A stretch of DNA of 21,637 bases, taken from Candidatus Saccharimonadales bacterium. Lineage in GTDB: Bacteria > Patescibacteriota > Saccharimonadia > UBA4664 > SCTI01. Below, one piece after another: positions 20,309-21,637 of this stretch; position 1 is the stretch's first letter; each line of letters starts with the position of its first letter. Made by a program: the position numbers and the translations under genes. The stretch spans positions 1 to 21,637 of the forward strand of contig JASLFZ010000025.1 of the NCBI GenBank assembly GCA_030150485.1, written 5' to 3'. The notes under the pieces are model-generated. The model was not told the origin of the DNA. It did no database searches and saw only the letters and a program-made list of their open reading frames with translations.

Positions 20309-21001
20309 TTAGGCCTTAGTCTTTTCAAGCTTGGCTTTAGCGGCCGAGGCCGCCTTTCGCGGGCGCTTGAGTGTTCGAATCCGCGCATCCTTCGGATCAG
20401 TCACCCGAATCCGCTCATGAAGAGCCGAAAGTTCATCGGTGCGGCCGGCGGCCTCATAGGCATCTGCTAGCAACCACAGCACTTTGGGGCTGGGGTCAAG
20501 TTCGGCAGCGTGCTCCAGCGCATCAAGCATTTTTTCACCCTCACCCTGCTTATTGAAGGTTTTGGCCAGCCCGACGTAGGCCTTGGCCGAGGGCTCAAAC
20601 ATAATTGATTTTTCAAAAGACGCCACCGATTTAGCCGGATCACGGTTCTCCAGGTAGGCCAGGCCCAAGTTATAAAAGGTGCCTCCATTTGGAGACAGCT
20701 GACTAGCAATCTGAAAACACTCAATGGCATCGGCGGTGTTCTTCATCGCAATATAGAGCGTGCCGAGCCGGCTATAGGTAGAGGCGTGGCGATGATCAAC
20801 CTTGAGAATCTGCAAATAAACCTTCTCGGCCGCCGTATAGCGATTAACCGCCCGCAAACGTGCCGCGTGCTGCAGCAGCTCCTCGATCTTAGATGGAGCG
20901 CCTGGTACCGCTTGCCGGCGCCGGCGCCGAAGCTGTGGCGCGCCTCCAAGCAGGCGATACAGAAAAAAGCTCACGCCGGCCAAAAACAAAATGGCAATCA
21001 T
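20309..21001 (-). CDS. Membrane-anchored TPR-repeat protein
   Basis: 230 residues. An N-terminal transmembrane anchor (IAILFLAGVSFFLYRLLG) is followed by a basic stretch (LRRRRRQ), so the bulk is probably cytoplasmic. Residues ~38-200 hold about four to five tetratricopeptide repeats: AEKVYLQILKVDHRHASTYS, LGTLYIAMKNTADAIECFQIA, NLGLAYLENRDPAKSVASFE, then KAYVGLAKTFNKQG and LLADAYEAAGRTDELSALHE. The C-terminus is Lys/Ala-rich. TPRs bind protein partners; the partner is unknown. The start overlaps the holB stop by 4 nt (ATGA), with GGTGGAG 5 nt upstream. Confidence 0.85.
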   Translation of the reverse strand: MIAILFLAGVSFFLYRLLGGAPQLRRRRRQAVPGAPSKIEELLQHAARLRAVNRYTAAEKVYLQILKVDHRHASTYSRLGTLYIAMKNTADAIECFQIASQLSPNGGTFYNLGLAYLENRDPAKSVASFEKSIMFEPSAKAYVGLAKTFNKQGEGEKMLDALEHAAELDPSPKVLWLLADAYEAAGRTDELSALHERIRVTDPKDARIRTLKRPRKAASAAKAKLEKTKA

Positions 21002-21637
21002 GCGAGCTCCACCGCAAACGCCTCAAAAGCGGTTTTGGCGTTAACGTTGGAACGCAAACGCTGCTGCAATCGCTCCACCGCCGCCAGATTTGGAGCCGCC
21101 GCGTTATTTGTGCGAGCCGCGCGGCGTGTCTGAACGGTTAGCTCTTCAAGATATGTAGCCCGCTGCTCGGCCTGCTGAGCGATCGCGCTGGATAGTCCCA
21201 GCCGCTCCCGCAAGCTCTCTCCCGCAAGCAGCCGCTCCACCTCGCGGCCAATCTCGCGCCACCGCTCTCCCGTAGCCGGATCATGAGCGCAGGTTAGCGC
21301 GCGTCCCGGCAGCCCCCGGCTTTGCTCCGCTAAGGCTTGTGCGTCGCTCACGCCGGCTTCGGCCAGGAAAGCCTGCAGTAGGTCGATAGGCACCGGCGAC
21401 ACATAGAGCAGCGTGCAGCGCGATAGCACCGTTGGCAGGAGGCTCTGAGGCTGCTCACTGGTTAGCAAGATAGTGGTCCCAAGAGGTGGCTCTTCCAGCG
21501 TTTTAAGAAGCGCATTCTGGGCCGGTAGCGTCAAGGTATCTGCGCGACTCATCACCACCACCCGCTCGCCAGTAACCTCATACTGCTGGTAGTGCAAGCT
21601 GTGTTGGAGCTCGTGCACTGGCTCCACCCCGATTTTG
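20998..21637 (-). CDS. holB: DNA polymerase III subunit delta', 3' part
   Basis: A clamp-loader subunit that works with DnaX. The frame is open to the window edge, so the N-terminus with its P-loop region is missing. Visible: KIGVEPVHELQHSL (the I-id-iRel region), ERVVVMSRADTLTLPAQNALLKTLEEPP, the LTSEQPQSLLPTVLSRCTLL segment with the SRC arginine finger, then the helical collar domain. An internal GTG at 21627 could be mistaken for the start but lies inside conserved sequence. It is coupled to the TPR gene by a 4-nt overlap. Confidence 0.9.
   Translation of the reverse strand, partial: KIGVEPVHELQHSLHYQQYEVTGERVVVMSRADTLTLPAQNALLKTLEEPPLGTTILLTSEQPQSLLPTVLSRCTLLYVSPVPIDLLQAFLAEAGVSDAQALAEQSRGLPGRALTCAHDPATGERWREIGREVERLLAGESLRERLGLSSAIAQQAEQRATYLEELTVQTRRAARTNNAAAPNLAAVERLQQRLRSNVNAKTAFEAFAVELA

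Overview
The window looks like a piece of a Patescibacteria (CPR) chromosome, most likely a Saccharibacteria (TM7)-type genome. This is inferred from gene content and gene form, not from a marker-gene search. The clues are a short aspartyl-tRNA synthetase without the bacterial GAD insertion, a glucose-6-phosphate dehydrogenase with methionine sulfoxide reductases in a compact operon, a CPR-type conserved unknown next to rplL, Gram-positive-type ribosomal leaders, very short intergenic gaps and frequent 4-8 nt gene overlaps. TGA acts as a normal stop (msrB/msrA, msrA/zwf and holB/TPR overlaps), so the glycine-UGA code of Gracilibacteria and SR1 does not apply. Both window ends cut a gene.

Layout. 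(1) 1-2493, minus: 5' part of dnaB (its last ~35 codons look foreign), dnaX, and a CPR-type unknown. (2) 2581-3712, minus: rplJ-rplL behind a strong promoter and a recognisable L10 leader ending in an intrinsic attenuator. (3) 3713-9200: a nucleotide and one-carbon block. glyA and tmk run minus and diverge from thyA-folA-HIT on plus. A nucleotidyltransferase and a deaminase follow on minus. Together glyA (methylene-THF), thyA (dUMP to dTMP), folA (DHF recycling), tmk (dTMP to dTDP) and perhaps the deaminase (dCMP to dUMP) make up dTMP supply. (4) 9240-11658, minus: secE-nusG-rplK-rplA, with a perfect 24-bp inverted repeat and two identical 53-bp leader elements, one before rplK and one before rplA, that resemble the L1-binding site of 23S rRNA. 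(5) 11655-14732, minus: aspS and two membrane or secreted unknowns. (6) 14774-16991, minus: msrB-msrA-zwf, a redox/NADPH operon. (7) 17077-19698, minus: a secreted Gly/Ser/Asn-rich repeat protein, a DUF218-like gene broken by one in-frame TAA, tRNA-Trp, and a small membrane protein. (8) 19786-21637, minus: rpmG, tRNA-Thr(UGU), tRNA-Tyr(GUA), tRNA-Thr(GGU), a membrane-anchored TPR protein and a partial holB.

The most interesting signals are regulatory. The L1-type leader is duplicated within one operon. The L10 leader carries a terminator. Several genes (msrB, the 19698 gene, the nucleotidyltransferase, possibly aspS) have a -10 box ending only 6-7 nt before the start codon, which implies leaderless mRNAs, while neighbouring genes have clear Shine-Dalgarno sites. 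Other points are the nonsense-interrupted gene, the nucleotidyltransferase/deaminase pair in which the deaminase appears to carry a degenerate copy of the nucleotidyltransferase fold, and a probable chimeric join at the left edge.
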